A stretch of DNA of 64,000 bases from Rhodothermus marinus DSM 4252 (GCF_000024845.1 NC_013501.1:1554001-1618000); one strand, 5' to 3'; shown: positions 53,644 through 62,466, counted from the first letter of the stretch. Program-made: numbers and translations. Notes: generated by a model from the sequence alone, not told the origin.

Positions 53644-55509
53644 ATGAAGAGCTTCACACGTCGTGATTTTCTGCAGGCCCTGGCGTTGCTGGGCATTTCG
53701 ACGGGGATCGAGGCGCTTCTGCCGGCCTATGCGCGCTCGCGTCCGCGCGTGCCCGCTCCCCGTCGGCCACGCCGAGGCCCGGTAACCTACGACCTGACCA
53801 TTGCCGAAACGCCGATCCGCATCGGCGGCCGCAGGGCAAAGGCCACCACCATCAACGGCACGGTGCCGGGGCCGCTGCTGCGCTTCCGCGAAGGCGACGA
53901 GGTGATCATCCGCGTCACCAACCGCCTGAAAGAAGACACCTCCATCCACTGGCATGGCGTGCTGGTGCCCTTCGACATGGACGGCGTGCCGGGCGTGAGC
54001 TTTCCGGGCATCAAACCCGGTGAAACCTTCACGTACCGGTTCCGGCTGCGCCAGCACGGCACCTACTGGTACCACAGCCACAGCGGGCTGCAGGAACAGA
54101 CGGGCATCTACGGCCCGCTCATCATCGACCCGGCCGAAGAGCCCTATCCCTACGATCGCGAATACGTGATCGTGCTGAGCGACTGGACCTTTGAAAACCC
54201 ATACCGCGTGCTGGCCCGGCTGCGCAAGTACCCCGGCTACTACAACTTTCAGCGGCGCACGCTGGCCAATCTGTTCGAGGAAGCCCGTGAGATGGGCTTC
54301 TGGAAGGCGCTGAAGGATCGGCTGAGCTGGGGCCGCATGCGTATGGGTGCCACGGACATCGTGGACATCACCGGCGCCACCTACACGTACCTGATGAACG
54401 GCCACGCACCCGAAGACAACTGGACGGCCCTGTTCCGGCCGGGCGAGCGCGTGCGGCTGCGGTTCATCAACGCGGCGGCCGGCAGCATCTTCGATGTACG
54501 CATCCCCGGTCTGCCGATGACGGTGATTCAGGCCGACGGTCAGTACGTGCAGGCGGTTACGGTCGATGAGTTTCGCATCGGCATTGCAGAAACGTACGAT
54601 GTAATTGTCGAGCCGAAAGAAGAGCAGGCCTACACGATCTTTGCCGAGTCGATGGATCGCAGTGGCTATGCCCGCGGTACGCTGGCGCCGCGCGAGGGCA
54701 TGGAAGGTCCCATCCCGCCGCTCCGGAAGCGCCCGCTGCGCACGCACGCCGACATGGGCATGGTGCACGAAGGACACGAAGGCCATGCGGGCATGCCTCA
54801 CGAGGCCATGGCCGCGCCCACCGAACACCGGGGGCACCAGATGCCCGCCGACACGACCGGACATCACATGCACGGCGGACATGACCACCATGGCGGACAT
54901 GCCATGATGGCGGGCATGATGGGCGGCGTGGGGCAGCCGCCGGGTATGCCACCGGAAGCGCAGCCTCACGGCGACGACACGCACGGCCCGGGCAACGCGG
55001 CCGTACCGATGATCACGCGCAGCCGCCTGCACGAGCCGGGAGTAGGCCTGGGCGAAGACGGCTGGCGTGTGCTGGTCTATACCGACCTCAAGAGCCTGCA
55101 CCCCCGCGAGGACTTCCGTCCACCCACCCGTGAGATCGAGCTGCACCTGACCGGCAACATGGAGCGCTTCCTCTGGGGCATCGACGGCAAAACCTATTCG
55201 GAAGCGCCCGAGCCGATTCGTCTGCGCTACGGCGAGCGGGTGCGGCTCGTGCTCGTCAACGACACGATGATGGAGCACCCCATGCACCTGCACGGGATGT
55301 GGATGGAACTCGAAAACGGCCATGGCCGGCACATTCCACGCAAACACACGATCCTGGTCAAGCCGGCCGAGCGGCTTTCCGTGCTGATCACGCCGGACGA
55401 ACCCGGTCCGTGGGTGTTCCACTGCCACATCCTCTATCACATGGAGATGGGGATGTTTCGCGTCTTTGAAGTATCCGAACCGGAAACGGCAACCCGAACG
55501 TCATCATGA
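53644..55509 (+). CDS. copA: CopA-type multicopper oxidase (copper resistance)
   Basis: 621 residues from ATG 53644 with a Tat-type signal (TRRDFLQALALLG). Three cupredoxin domains with the copper motifs: SIHWHGVLV (~103), TYWYHSHSG (~141), HPMHLHGMW (~543) and HCHILYHMEMGM (~592), which give the type 1, 2 and 3 sites. An insertion at ~375-460 is unusually rich in His and Met (HEGHEGHAGMPHEAM; HHMHGGHDHHGGHAMM). It oxidises Cu(I) in the periplasm and may store copper in the insert. Its stop overlaps the copB start (ATGA). Confidence 0.93.
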   Translation: MKSFTRRDFLQALALLGISTGIEALLPAYARSRPRVPAPRRPRRGPVTYDLTIAETPIRIGGRRAKATTINGTVPGPLLRFREGDEVIIRVTNRLKEDTSIHWHGVLVPFDMDGVPGVSFPGIKPGETFTYRFRLRQHGTYWYHSHSGLQEQTGIYGPLIIDPAEEPYPYDREYVIVLSDWTFENPYRVLARLRKYPGYYNFQRRTLANLFEEAREMGFWKALKDRLSWGRMRMGATDIVDITGATYTYLMNGHAPEDNWTALFRPGERVRLRFINAAAGSIFDVRIPGLPMTVIQADGQYVQAVTVDEFRIGIAETYDVIVEPKEEQAYTIFAESMDRSGYARGTLAPREGMEGPIPPLRKRPLRTHADMGMVHEGHEGHAGMPHEAMAAPTEHRGHQMPADTTGHHMHGGHDHHGGHAMMAGMMGGVGQPPGMPPEAQPHGDDTHGPGNAAVPMITRSRLHEPGVGLGEDGWRVLVYTDLKSLHPREDFRPPTREIELHLTGNMERFLWGIDGKTYSEAPEPIRLRYGERVRLVLVNDTMMEHPMHLHGMWMELENGHGRHIPRKHTILVKPAERLSVLITPDEPGPWVFHCHILYHMEMGMFRVFEVSEPETATRTSS

Positions 55510-56249
55510 AGCGCTGGATAAAACTACTGCTGTTGATCGCCGTTGCGGTCGGGCTGCCTGCTCGGCAGGTCCGGGCCCAGGCCAAGCCGCTTATCCGCTT
55601 TATGAATGAACACACGTTGGCTTTTGTACTTTTCGACCTGCTGGAAACAACTCCCGCCTTAGATGGGCGCCCGCTGGAATGGGACATGGATGCCTGGGTC
55701 GGGAAGATGTATAACCGGCTCTGGATCCGCAGCGAAGGCGAACTGCTGACCGCGCAGCGTGGCGGCGAGGCGGAGTTCCAGGCACTCTACAGCCGGGTGG
55801 TGGCACCTTTCTGGGATCTCCAGTTCGGGGCACGACTCGACGTGGCCTATGGTGACGAAACGCGTACCCGTGCCCATCTGGCCCTGGGCCTGGAGGGCCT
55901 GGCCCCCTACTGGTTCGAACTGGAACCGACCCTGTTTGTCAGCCAGGATGGAGCCGTCTCCGCTTCACTGGTGGCCTCCTACGATCTGTTCGTCACGCAG
56001 CGGTTGATTCTACAGCCTCGACTGGAAGCACTCGCTGCCGTGCAGGAAGTGCCCGACTGGGGCGTCGGACGCGGGTTGAACCGCGTGGACTTCGGCCTGC
56101 GGCTGCGCTTCGAGCTGGTGCGCGAGTTTGCTCCGTACATCGGGTTCAACTGGAGTCGCCTCTACGGAGGCGCGGCCGACCTGGCCCGTGCCGAAGGCGA
56201 AGCGACGCGCACGTCCGGAATCGTGGCCGGTGTGCGGCTCTGGTATTGA
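55506..56249 (+). CDS. copB: CopB-type outer-membrane copper resistance protein
   Basis: 247 residues with a signal peptide ending QVRAQ (~25). The rest is a beta-barrel-like sequence with alternating hydrophobic residues, matching CopB: FVLFDLLETTP, WDMDAWVGKMYNRLWIRSEGE (~60-80), ending in an aromatic residue (VRLWY), as barrels require. It is the outer-membrane partner of CopA. The usual N-terminal Met/His repeats of CopB are missing. It is translationally coupled to copA. Confidence 0.88.
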   Translation: MKRWIKLLLLIAVAVGLPARQVRAQAKPLIRFMNEHTLAFVLFDLLETTPALDGRPLEWDMDAWVGKMYNRLWIRSEGELLTAQRGGEAEFQALYSRVVAPFWDLQFGARLDVAYGDETRTRAHLALGLEGLAPYWFELEPTLFVSQDGAVSASLVASYDLFVTQRLILQPRLEALAAVQEVPDWGVGRGLNRVDFGLRLRFELVREFAPYIGFNWSRLYGGAADLARAEGEATRTSGIVAGVRLWY

Positions 56250-56328
56250 AAAAATGCCGAGATCGGGAGCATCTGCCCGACTTTGGCCGTAATGCCTGCA
56301 ACCCTGCTTCACTTTACCCCCGAATCCC

Positions 56329-56811
56329 ATGCGCATCACCCGCAAAACCTACGTGCTGGGCTTTCTGCTGGGCGCGGCCCTGGCTGCCGTTGGTCTGGCC
56401 CTCTACAGCAGCCAGCAGCAGGCTTCGGCCCAGCCCACCCTGACCGTCTTCAAAAGCCCCACCTGCGGCTGCTGCGGCAAGTGGGTGGAGCACATGAAAG
56501 CGGCCGGCTTTAACGTGCGCGTCGAAGACGTGCAGGACCTGAGCGCGATCAAAGCCCGCTTCCACGTGCCCGGCACGCTGCATTCCTGCCACACGGCCAT
56601 CGTCGAAGGCTACGTGATCGAAGGCCATGTGCCGGCGGCCGACGTGTGGCGCCTGCTCCGGGAAAAGCCGGACGTAACCGGCCTGGCGGTACCGGGCATG
56701 CCGATCGGTTCGCCCGGCATGGAGCAGGGCTTCCGCGTGGATCCCTACGACGTGCTGGCGTTTACGACGGACGGTCAGACACGGGTCTTCGCCCGCTACG
56801 GACAGGAATAG
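56329..56811 (+). CDS. DUF411 metal-binding protein
   Basis: 160 residues with a signal anchor. The motif SPTCGCCGKWVEHM (~43-56) and GTLHSCHTAIV (~86) are DUF411 hallmarks. Members often sit in copper or silver resistance loci and may bind Cu(I) through the CxCC and His/Cys pair. It lies 79 bp after copB and 3 bp before tlpA. Confidence 0.88.
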   Translation: MRITRKTYVLGFLLGAALAAVGLALYSSQQQASAQPTLTVFKSPTCGCCGKWVEHMKAAGFNVRVEDVQDLSAIKARFHVPGTLHSCHTAIVEGYVIEGHVPAADVWRLLREKPDVTGLAVPGMPIGSPGMEQGFRVDPYDVLAFTTDGQTRVFARYGQE

Positions 56812-56814
56812 GCG

Positions 56815-57477
56815 ATGCAGGAGAGCCTGCCGCTCAGTCCATCGCTGTTGTACGCGCTGGCGGGATTGCTGGTGGTCGGTGGCCTGGCGCTGCTCTGGCT
56901 GGCGCCACGCCTCAGCCCGCGTCGCCGCCTGGAAGGCGCGGCGGCCTGGACCGGCGCGCTGTTCGGCGGCGTGGTGATGCTTTCGGGGCTGGCCCTGGGC
57001 GCGCTGGCCTACCTGCGCCAGCAGCAGCCCGAGATCGTTCAACCGCCGGGGGTGGTCGGGCGCCCCGCACCGGAGCTGGCCTTTCGTCTGGTCGACACCG
57101 ACGAGCCGCGCACGCTGGCCGACTACCGGGGGAAGGTGATCCTGCTGAACCTCTGGGCCACCTGGTGCGGCCCCTGCCTGGCCGAAATCCCCGAACTCAA
57201 TCGCTTCCAGCTGGCCTATCGGGACCGGGGCGTCGTGGTAATCATGATCTCAGACGAACCCCGCCAGACCATTCTGGAATTCACGAAAGAACGTCCCTTA
57301 GAAGCCGTCAGCGGCTATCTGCCTGAAGACGCCCACTGGCCCTGGCCCTACAACCGGGTCGAACAGGCCCGTCCCACCACGTTCGTGATCGACCGCGACG
57401 GCATCATCCGCGAGACCTGGCCTGGCGCCGCCGACTTCGCCCAGTTCGAAGCGGCGGTGTTGCCCTATCTGGAATAA
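56815..57477 (+). CDS. TlpA-like thiol-disulfide oxidoreductase
   Basis: 220 residues. Two N-terminal transmembrane helices (~12-32 and ~45-68) anchor a periplasmic thioredoxin domain with the active site WATWCGPCLAEIPE (~113). TlpA proteins keep cysteines reduced for cytochrome and copper-centre assembly. Here the position after DUF411 suggests it maintains the copper-binding cysteines. It ends the first copper operon; repeat copy C follows. Confidence 0.88.
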   Translation: MQESLPLSPSLLYALAGLLVVGGLALLWLAPRLSPRRRLEGAAAWTGALFGGVVMLSGLALGALAYLRQQQPEIVQPPGVVGRPAPELAFRLVDTDEPRTLADYRGKVILLNLWATWCGPCLAEIPELNRFQLAYRDRGVVVIMISDEPRQTILEFTKERPLEAVSGYLPEDAHWPWPYNRVEQARPTTFVIDRDGIIRETWPGAADFAQFEAAVLPYLE

Positions 57478-57545
57478 GCAGTTTTCCGCCTCTTTGCAGT
57501 ACGCTTCGGGAAACCCCACTGCATGCCTGGCACAGAGCCTGTTTG

Positions 57546-57687
57546 TAGAACTTATCCGGAGAACAAGGGGAGATCCGGTAAGCCGGCGCTTCGCGCTGCG
57601 TGTCGGAAGCACCTGTTTGTAGTAAGCCTCGAAGGCGCCAGCCGAAGTGGCGTTCCCCGTTCGGCACTTCGCTCCGTGCCGGACTAC
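57546..57687 (-). repeat. Dispersed ~150-bp repeat, copy C
   Basis: Starts TAGAACTTATCCGGAG and ends GCCGGACTAC on the + strand, the same orientation as copy A. It contains CGGCAC...GTGCCG and AGCGC...GCGCT hairpin arms. Confidence 0.75.
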
Positions 57688-57700
57688 GAACAGGGACTGG

Positions 57701-57741
57701 TTTTTAGTAAGCCGTGAAGGCGTTTTAGCGAAGTGACCTCC
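57701..57741 (-). repeat. Partial second unit of the dispersed repeat
   Basis: TTTTTAGTAAGCCGTGAAGG followed by AGCGAAGTGACCTCCC repeats the middle of copy C (TTTGTAGTAAGCCTCGAAGG ... CCGAAGTGGCGTTCCC) with a few changes. Confidence 0.5.
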
Positions 57742-57814
57742 CTTTCTGCCTGCATACGCGTTCCTTAAGCCCTCATTGCAGAGCACCCGTCAACCGTAAC
57801 CGCTTCGTTGCGTG

Positions 57815-57850
57815 CCTTAAAGGCTTTTCAGCCGCCGCTCAGTCGTTTTA
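57815..57850 (+). promoter_or_regulatory. Shared copper-operon box, copy 2
   Basis: CCTTAAAGGCTTTTCAGCC, then a run with CAGTC and GTTTTA, matching 53549-53586. It ends 64 bp before the Met-rich ATG. The inverted repeat is less perfect than in copy 1. Confidence 0.6.
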
Positions 57851-57914
57851 AATAAAGGGTTCGGTAGCTTGAGAGCGTATTCTGAACCTGCAACCAACCC
57901 GAGGAGGTAACGCC

Positions 57915-58670
57915 ATGTATACGGTGATAAAGCGACTGGTGCTGGGCCTGACCTTGCTGAGCATGCCGGCCCTGGCCCAGCAACACGGCCATCAAATGAT
58001 GCGCCCGGACACCGCCCGCGGAATGATGCAGGGCGGCATGATGGGCCAGATGGGCATGATGCCCATGATGCAGATGATGCCCCGCATGATGGGCATGATG
58101 CAACAGGGCATGATGATGCAGAACCCGTTGCACCGTGCCACCATGATGGCCTTTGTGCTTCCGGCGATGGCCGATACGCTGGGCCTTTCCGAGCAGCAGC
58201 AGCGCCAGCTTGGTGAACTCAAACAACGCATGCTGCAGGCGCATCGCGCCCGCCAGCAGGAGATCCGGCAGCACCAGCAGGCCCTGCAGGCGCTCTTTCA
58301 GAACGAGCAGCAGCCCGATCCGGCCGCCCTGCGCGAGCACCTGCAGGCAATCGCCCGGCTGGAGGTAGATGACCGGCTGGCCCCCTACGAAACCTTCCGC
58401 CAGATGCTCCAGGTGCTCAACGACGCGCAGCGCGAGCGCCTGCGCGGCATGCAGCCCCATCAGCTGATGGCCTACATGATGCGGCTGCCCATGATGGAGA
58501 TGATGCCGATGATGCACATGATGCACGGCCGCGAAGGCATGATGCGCATGATGCAGGGCGGCATGATGCCCATGATGCAGATGATGCAGGGTGGCATGCC
58601 CATGCACCGACAGATGGAAGGACAACACGGGCACGATCAGGACGGCCATCACCACCATCGTCCCCGTTGA
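57915..58670 (+). CDS. Exported Met-rich copper-binding-like protein
   Basis: 251 residues with a signal peptide ending ALAQ (~22) and a strong GGAGGT 9 nt upstream of the ATG. Two Met-rich blocks (~28-76: repeats such as GMMGQMGMMPMMQMM; ~194-235) and a His-rich C terminus (HGHDQDGHHHH) flank a central helical domain (~85-180: LGLSEQQQRQLGELKQRM, then QMLQVLNDAQRERLRGMQ) that resembles CpxP/Spy-like LTXXQ proteins. Met clusters are classical Cu(I)/Ag(I) ligands. It is probably an abundant periplasmic copper buffer or chaperone. It opens the second copper operon. Confidence 0.7.
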   Translation: MYTVIKRLVLGLTLLSMPALAQQHGHQMMRPDTARGMMQGGMMGQMGMMPMMQMMPRMMGMMQQGMMMQNPLHRATMMAFVLPAMADTLGLSEQQQRQLGELKQRMLQAHRARQQEIRQHQQALQALFQNEQQPDPAALREHLQAIARLEVDDRLAPYETFRQMLQVLNDAQRERLRGMQPHQLMAYMMRLPMMEMMPMMHMMHGREGMMRMMQGGMMPMMQMMQGGMPMHRQMEGQHGHDQDGHHHHRPR

Positions 58671-58686
58671 TTAAACGGAGAAGACC

Positions 58687-58917
58687 ATGTACGGACCACA
58701 CATGTTCTGGGGCATGCACTGGGGGTGGTGGATCTTCTGGATCGTGGTGATCATCGCGCTGGTCTGGCTGCTCAGCCAGCGCCGGACCGGCGCACCACCA
58801 TCGCCCCGGAAAGAATCGCCGCTGGAGCTGCTTCAGCGCCGCTACGCGGCGGGAGAAATCTCGACCGAAGAGTACGAGGAGCGTCGGGCCCGCCTGGAAC
58901 GCGACCGGTTGGAATGA
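58687..58917 (+). CDS. Small SHOCT-domain membrane protein
   Basis: 76 residues: an N-terminal Met/Trp/His-rich anchor (MFWGMHWGWWIFWIVVIIALVWLL, ~7-30 as a helix) and a C-terminal SHOCT domain (LLQRRYAAGEISTEEYEERRARL, ~48-70). SHOCT tails are thought to aid oligomerisation. Its stop overlaps the next start (ATGA at 58914). Confidence 0.8.
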   Translation: MYGPHMFWGMHWGWWIFWIVVIIALVWLLSQRRTGAPPSPRKESPLELLQRRYAAGEISTEEYEERRARLERDRLE

Positions 58918-59591
58918 GCTCGTTCACTCAAAACCGGGTATCCGTCGAGCCGGAGGCCACGGCGTTTGCGCGGCGGGCCTACGACCGCTTGGCCGCCTGC
59001 TACGATCTGCTGGAGCTGCCGATGGAATGGCTGGCCTTCCGGCGCTGGCGGCGTCGCCTCTGGAAGGGCGTCCGGGGGCCGCGCGTGCTGGAAATCGGGG
59101 TGGGCACCGGCAAGAACATCCCGTACTACCCGCCAGAGGTCACGGTGACGGCCATCGACCTCTCCCCCCGCATGCTCGAGCGGGCACGTCGCCGGGCCGC
59201 CCGCTTTCCGGACCGGAGCGTCGAGCTGCTGGAAATGGACGCGCAGGCGCTGACCTTCCCGGACGACACGTTCGACGACGTCGCCGCTACGTTCGTCTTC
59301 TGCTCCGTTCCCGACCCGGTGCGAGGACTCCGCGAGGCGCTGCGCGTCACCCGGCCGGGCGGCCGGCTCCACCTGCTCGAACACATGCGCTTGCGCTCCG
59401 AACGTATCAGCCGGTGGATGGATCGGCTCGATCCCCTGATCTATCGCCTGACGGGCGTGCATATCGCGCGTCGCACTACGGAAAATGTACGGGAGGCCGG
59501 CTGGGTGCTGGAACAGGAAGTGGATCTGGCACCCGGCGGCCTCGTTCGTCATCTGGTAGCCCGTAAACCAACCAACCAGCAGGAGCCATGA
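58914..59591 (+). CDS. Class I SAM-dependent methyltransferase
   Basis: 225 residues from ATG 58914. Motif I is VLEIGVGTGKNIPYYP (~60), followed by VTAIDLSPRMLERAR (~79) and motif PDDTFDDVAATFVFCSVPDP (~115); HLLEHMR (~158) and the N-terminal YDRLAACYD mark the UbiE/phosphatidylethanolamine-methyltransferase type. It could modify a lipid or quinone; why it sits in a copper operon is unknown. It overlaps both neighbours by 4 bp. Confidence 0.85.
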   Translation: MSSFTQNRVSVEPEATAFARRAYDRLAACYDLLELPMEWLAFRRWRRRLWKGVRGPRVLEIGVGTGKNIPYYPPEVTVTAIDLSPRMLERARRRAARFPDRSVELLEMDAQALTFPDDTFDDVAATFVFCSVPDPVRGLREALRVTRPGGRLHLLEHMRLRSERISRWMDRLDPLIYRLTGVHIARRTTENVREAGWVLEQEVDLAPGGLVRHLVARKPTNQQEP

Positions 59592-59991
59592 GCGAAACGA
59601 AAACGGCCTACTACTTCGCCCGCACGCTTCCGGTCAGCCTCGAAGAGGCCGAAGCCCGCGTGCGCGAACTGTTGCAGCAGGAAGGGTTCGGCGTGCTGAC
59701 CGAAATCGACGTGCAGGCCACGCTGAAAAAGAAGCTGAACGTCGACGTGCGGCCCTACAAGATCCTGGGTGCCTGCAATCCGCACTTTGCCCACCAGGCC
59801 CTGCAGGCCGAGCCGCACATCGGCACGATGCTGCCCTGCAACGTGATCGTGCGCCAGACTGAAGATGGTCAGACCGAAGTGGCTGCCATCGATCCGGTGG
59901 CCTCCATGCAGGCCGTCGACAATCCGGCGCTGCGCCCGATCGCCGAGCAGGTGCGCGAACGCCTGCAGCGCATCATTGAACGACTCTGACA
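59588..59991 (+). CDS. DUF302 protein
   Basis: 133 residues of DUF302: YYFARTLPVSLEEAEARVRELLQQEGFGVLTEIDVQATLKKKL-like N terminus and YKILGACNPHFAHQAL (~57) with ACNP, the family hallmark. DUF302 proteins often accompany metal or sulfur genes; the function is unknown. It overlaps the methyltransferase (ATGA) and is followed after 3-5 bp by the oxidase. Confidence 0.88.
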
Positions 59992-59994
59992 ACC

Positions 59995-61431
59995 ATGCCC
60001 GACCGTCGTTCATTCCTGCGCACGCTGCTCGGTACGACGGCTGCCCTGGCGGTGCCCGGTCTATGGACGGCCGGGTGCCGCCGGGAGCCGGCCGACGCCG
60101 CCACCATCGCGCCCTCGCTACGCCGAGATACGCCGACCGGTCCCACCCGCACCGTTCGACTTCGAGCGGAGGAGATCGAAGTCGAGGTCGCACCGGGGCG
60201 CGTCTACCGCACCTGGGGCTACAACGGCGCCTTCCCCGGGCCGGAGCTTCGGGTGCGCGAGGGCGAACAGCTGCAGGTCGTGGTCGAGAACCACCTGCCC
60301 GAAGGGACTACCATCCACTGGCACGGCGTGCCGGTCCCCAATGCCATGGACGGGGTGCCCGGTCTGACGCAGGACCCCATCGCGCCGGGCCAGACGTTCA
60401 CCTATACGTTCGTGGCCGCTCCCTCCGGTAGCTATCTCTATCACAGCCACGTGGGCCTGCAGCTCGACCGCGGTCTACTCGGCGCTTTGATTATCGAAGA
60501 AACGACTCCCCATGTCTCCTACGACCGGGAGTACACGCTGGTGCTGGACGACTTCCTACCGGGTGAACCCCGGCCGCTCACTGCTGCGACGCCCGGTATG
60601 CGGGGCAGGGGCATGATGGGACGCGGGATGATGGGCGGCATGATGGGTGTGCAGGTGCCCCCGTACGCCGGTTCACTCATCAACGGCCGCCTGCCCGAAG
60701 CGGCTCCGGTCTTTGAAGTGCGGCGTGGCGAGCGGGTGCGCCTCCGCCTGCTGAACCCCTCCGGGGCCAGCACCTTTCGCTTTGCCATCGACGGCCATGC
60801 GATGCTCGTCACCCATGCCGACGGCCGCCCGGTCGAACCCGTCCGCGTCGACAACCTGCTCATCGGCATGGGCGAACGCTACGACGTAATCATCGAAGCC
60901 GACAACCCCGGCCGCTGGGCCATTGTGGCCGTTCCGGTCGAGGGCACGCACCCGCCGGCCCGGGCCGTGCTCCACTACCGGGAAAGCCGGGCGCGCGGCC
61001 TGCCCTCCGGCCTGCCCGAAACACTCCACGGCCGTCCGCTCGACTACAGCGATCTGAAATGCCTCGAAATGCCACCGGCACAGCGGCCGGATCGCTCCTT
61101 TGATCTGCTGCTTTCAGGCGGCATGATGATGGACCCGCGCTGGACGATCAACGGCCAGGCCTATCCGGACGCCGAGCCGCTGGAAATCGCCCAGGGCGAG
61201 CGCGTACGCTTCCGCATGGTCAACCATAGCATGATGCTGCACCCGATGCACCTGCACGGCCACTTCTTCCGCGTGGGCGATGCCCTGAAAGATACCGTGC
61301 TGGTGCCGCCGCATATGGGACGTGTCGTGTTCGACTTTGTGGCCGACAACCCCGGACGCTGGTTCTTCCACTGCCACAACCTCTACCACCTCGAAAGCGG
61401 CATGGCCCGCGAAGTCCGCTACCGCGCCTGA
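59995..61431 (+). CDS. Second multicopper oxidase (laccase/CueO-like)
   Basis: 478 residues with a Tat-like signal (DRRSFLRTLLGTTAALAVPG). Copper motifs: TIHWHGVPVP (~104), SYLYHSHVG (~147), HPMHLHGHFF (~417) and HCHNLYHLESGM (~461). A short Met-rich loop (MRGRGMMGRGMMGGMMG, ~201-217) lies where CueO has its Met-rich substrate gate. It is shorter than CopA and lacks its long His/Met insertion, so the two oxidases are distinct types. It closes the second copper operon and ends 1 bp before a convergent dioxygenase gene. Confidence 0.93.
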   Translation: MPDRRSFLRTLLGTTAALAVPGLWTAGCRREPADAATIAPSLRRDTPTGPTRTVRLRAEEIEVEVAPGRVYRTWGYNGAFPGPELRVREGEQLQVVVENHLPEGTTIHWHGVPVPNAMDGVPGLTQDPIAPGQTFTYTFVAAPSGSYLYHSHVGLQLDRGLLGALIIEETTPHVSYDREYTLVLDDFLPGEPRPLTAATPGMRGRGMMGRGMMGGMMGVQVPPYAGSLINGRLPEAAPVFEVRRGERVRLRLLNPSGASTFRFAIDGHAMLVTHADGRPVEPVRVDNLLIGMGERYDVIIEADNPGRWAIVAVPVEGTHPPARAVLHYRESRARGLPSGLPETLHGRPLDYSDLKCLEMPPAQRPDRSFDLLLSGGMMMDPRWTINGQAYPDAEPLEIAQGERVRFRMVNHSMMLHPMHLHGHFFRVGDALKDTVLVPPHMGRVVFDFVADNPGRWFFHCHNLYHLESGMAREVRYRA

Positions 61432-62385
61432 TCAGGTCCACGCCGCCGGTTCGGGCACCCGAAGTGGCGGCAGCGCCGCTTCGATATCGGCCCGGTGCGG
61501 CTCCAGCCAGGGCGGCAGCACCAGCTTTTCGCCCAGGTGGGCCGGCTCCTCGTCGCGGGCAAAACCGGGTCCGTCGGTGGCCAGCTCGAAGAGCACACCA
61601 CCCGGCTCCCGGAAATAAACCGAGGTGAACCAGAACCGGTCGATCAGCCCGGTCGGCCGAAGACCGGCCTCGGCCAGCGCCCGCCGTAACCCGTCCTCCT
61701 CGGCTACGTCGCGCGTGCGCCAGGCCACGTGATGCACACCGCCTCGCCCATCACGCCCCGACATGGCGCCGGGCAGCACCTGCACGTCCACCAGTTGCCC
61801 CGGCGCACCTTCTTCGACGGCGTAGCGATACCAGACTCCTTCTGCTGCAAGGCGCCGGAAGCCCAGGTGCTCGATCAGCACCTGCTCGGTGGGCGCCAGC
61901 TCCCGCTCCCAGAGCTGCACCGAGTGAAAGCCCCGCAGTTGATGCGCGGGCGGCACCGGACTGTCGTCCCAGGGCACGAACGGCCGCTCCTGCTCGGTCG
62001 CCACCAGCGCCAGCCGGAGCCCGTGTGGATCCTGAAAGCGCAACACCGCCTCCCCAAAGGGCGAGGTGGTCGGCTCGAAGGCCACCCCATAGCGGGTCAG
62101 GCGCTGCTGCCAGTAATCCAGACTCTCGGGGTGCACGGCGAACGCCACCGTCATCACGCGTCCCGACCCCTCACGAGCGGGCGGCAGGTCCGGCCACGGG
62201 AAGAACGTCAGGTCGGTGCCCGGCGTCCCGGCCCCGTCCGCATAGAACAGATGATAGGTGGCGGGATCGTCCTGATTGACCGACCGCTTCACCAGTCGCA
62301 GCCCCAGCACCCCGACGTAGAAATCGAGGTTCTCCTGAGCCGGACCGCAGATTGCCGTCACGTGATGAATGCCGTGCACGCCCAT
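61432..62385 (-). CDS. Ring-cleaving dioxygenase-like VOC protein
   Basis: 317 residues with two VOC (glyoxalase) modules. The N-terminal HHVTAICGPAQENLDFY (~6-22) and GLRLVKRSVNQDDP, and the second module beginning FHSVQLWERE (~153), with metal ligands His (~7), HHVAW (~218) and Glu in GVLFELATD (~264). Annotated relatives are extradiol-type 'ring-cleaving dioxygenases' such as MhqO that respond to quinones. Hydroquinone handling is a plausible companion to copper oxidation, but not proven. Confidence 0.85.
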   Translation of the reverse strand: MGVHGIHHVTAICGPAQENLDFYVGVLGLRLVKRSVNQDDPATYHLFYADGAGTPGTDLTFFPWPDLPPAREGSGRVMTVAFAVHPESLDYWQQRLTRYGVAFEPTTSPFGEAVLRFQDPHGLRLALVATEQERPFVPWDDSPVPPAHQLRGFHSVQLWERELAPTEQVLIEHLGFRRLAAEGVWYRYAVEEGAPGQLVDVQVLPGAMSGRDGRGGVHHVAWRTRDVAEEDGLRRALAEAGLRPTGLIDRFWFTSVYFREPGGVLFELATDGPGFARDEEPAHLGEKLVLPPWLEPHRADIEAALPPLRVPEPAAWT

Positions 62386-62466
62386 GGTCGCTCCGGAAGT
62401 GGCTCTCCTTTCCGGTTAGAACCGACCGAATCGCACACTTGTTGCAACAGACAAGTAACAGCAGGC

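Larger units (their letters stand above)
57478..57914. other. 437-bp intergenic region with repeat copy C and regulatory box
   Basis: Between tlpA and the Met-rich gene. It holds repeat copy C (57546-57687), a partial repeat unit (57701-57741), and the second shared copper box (57815-57850). No gene is called; frames that pass through the repeat lack support. Confidence 0.6.

Noticed and set aside
53584-55440. A 618-codon minus-strand frame opposite copA
   Set aside because: copA has clear copper motifs in the other strand; this frame has none.
57298-57786. A 162-codon minus-strand frame through repeat copy C
   Set aside because: It is repeat sequence joined to antisense tlpA; no independent support.
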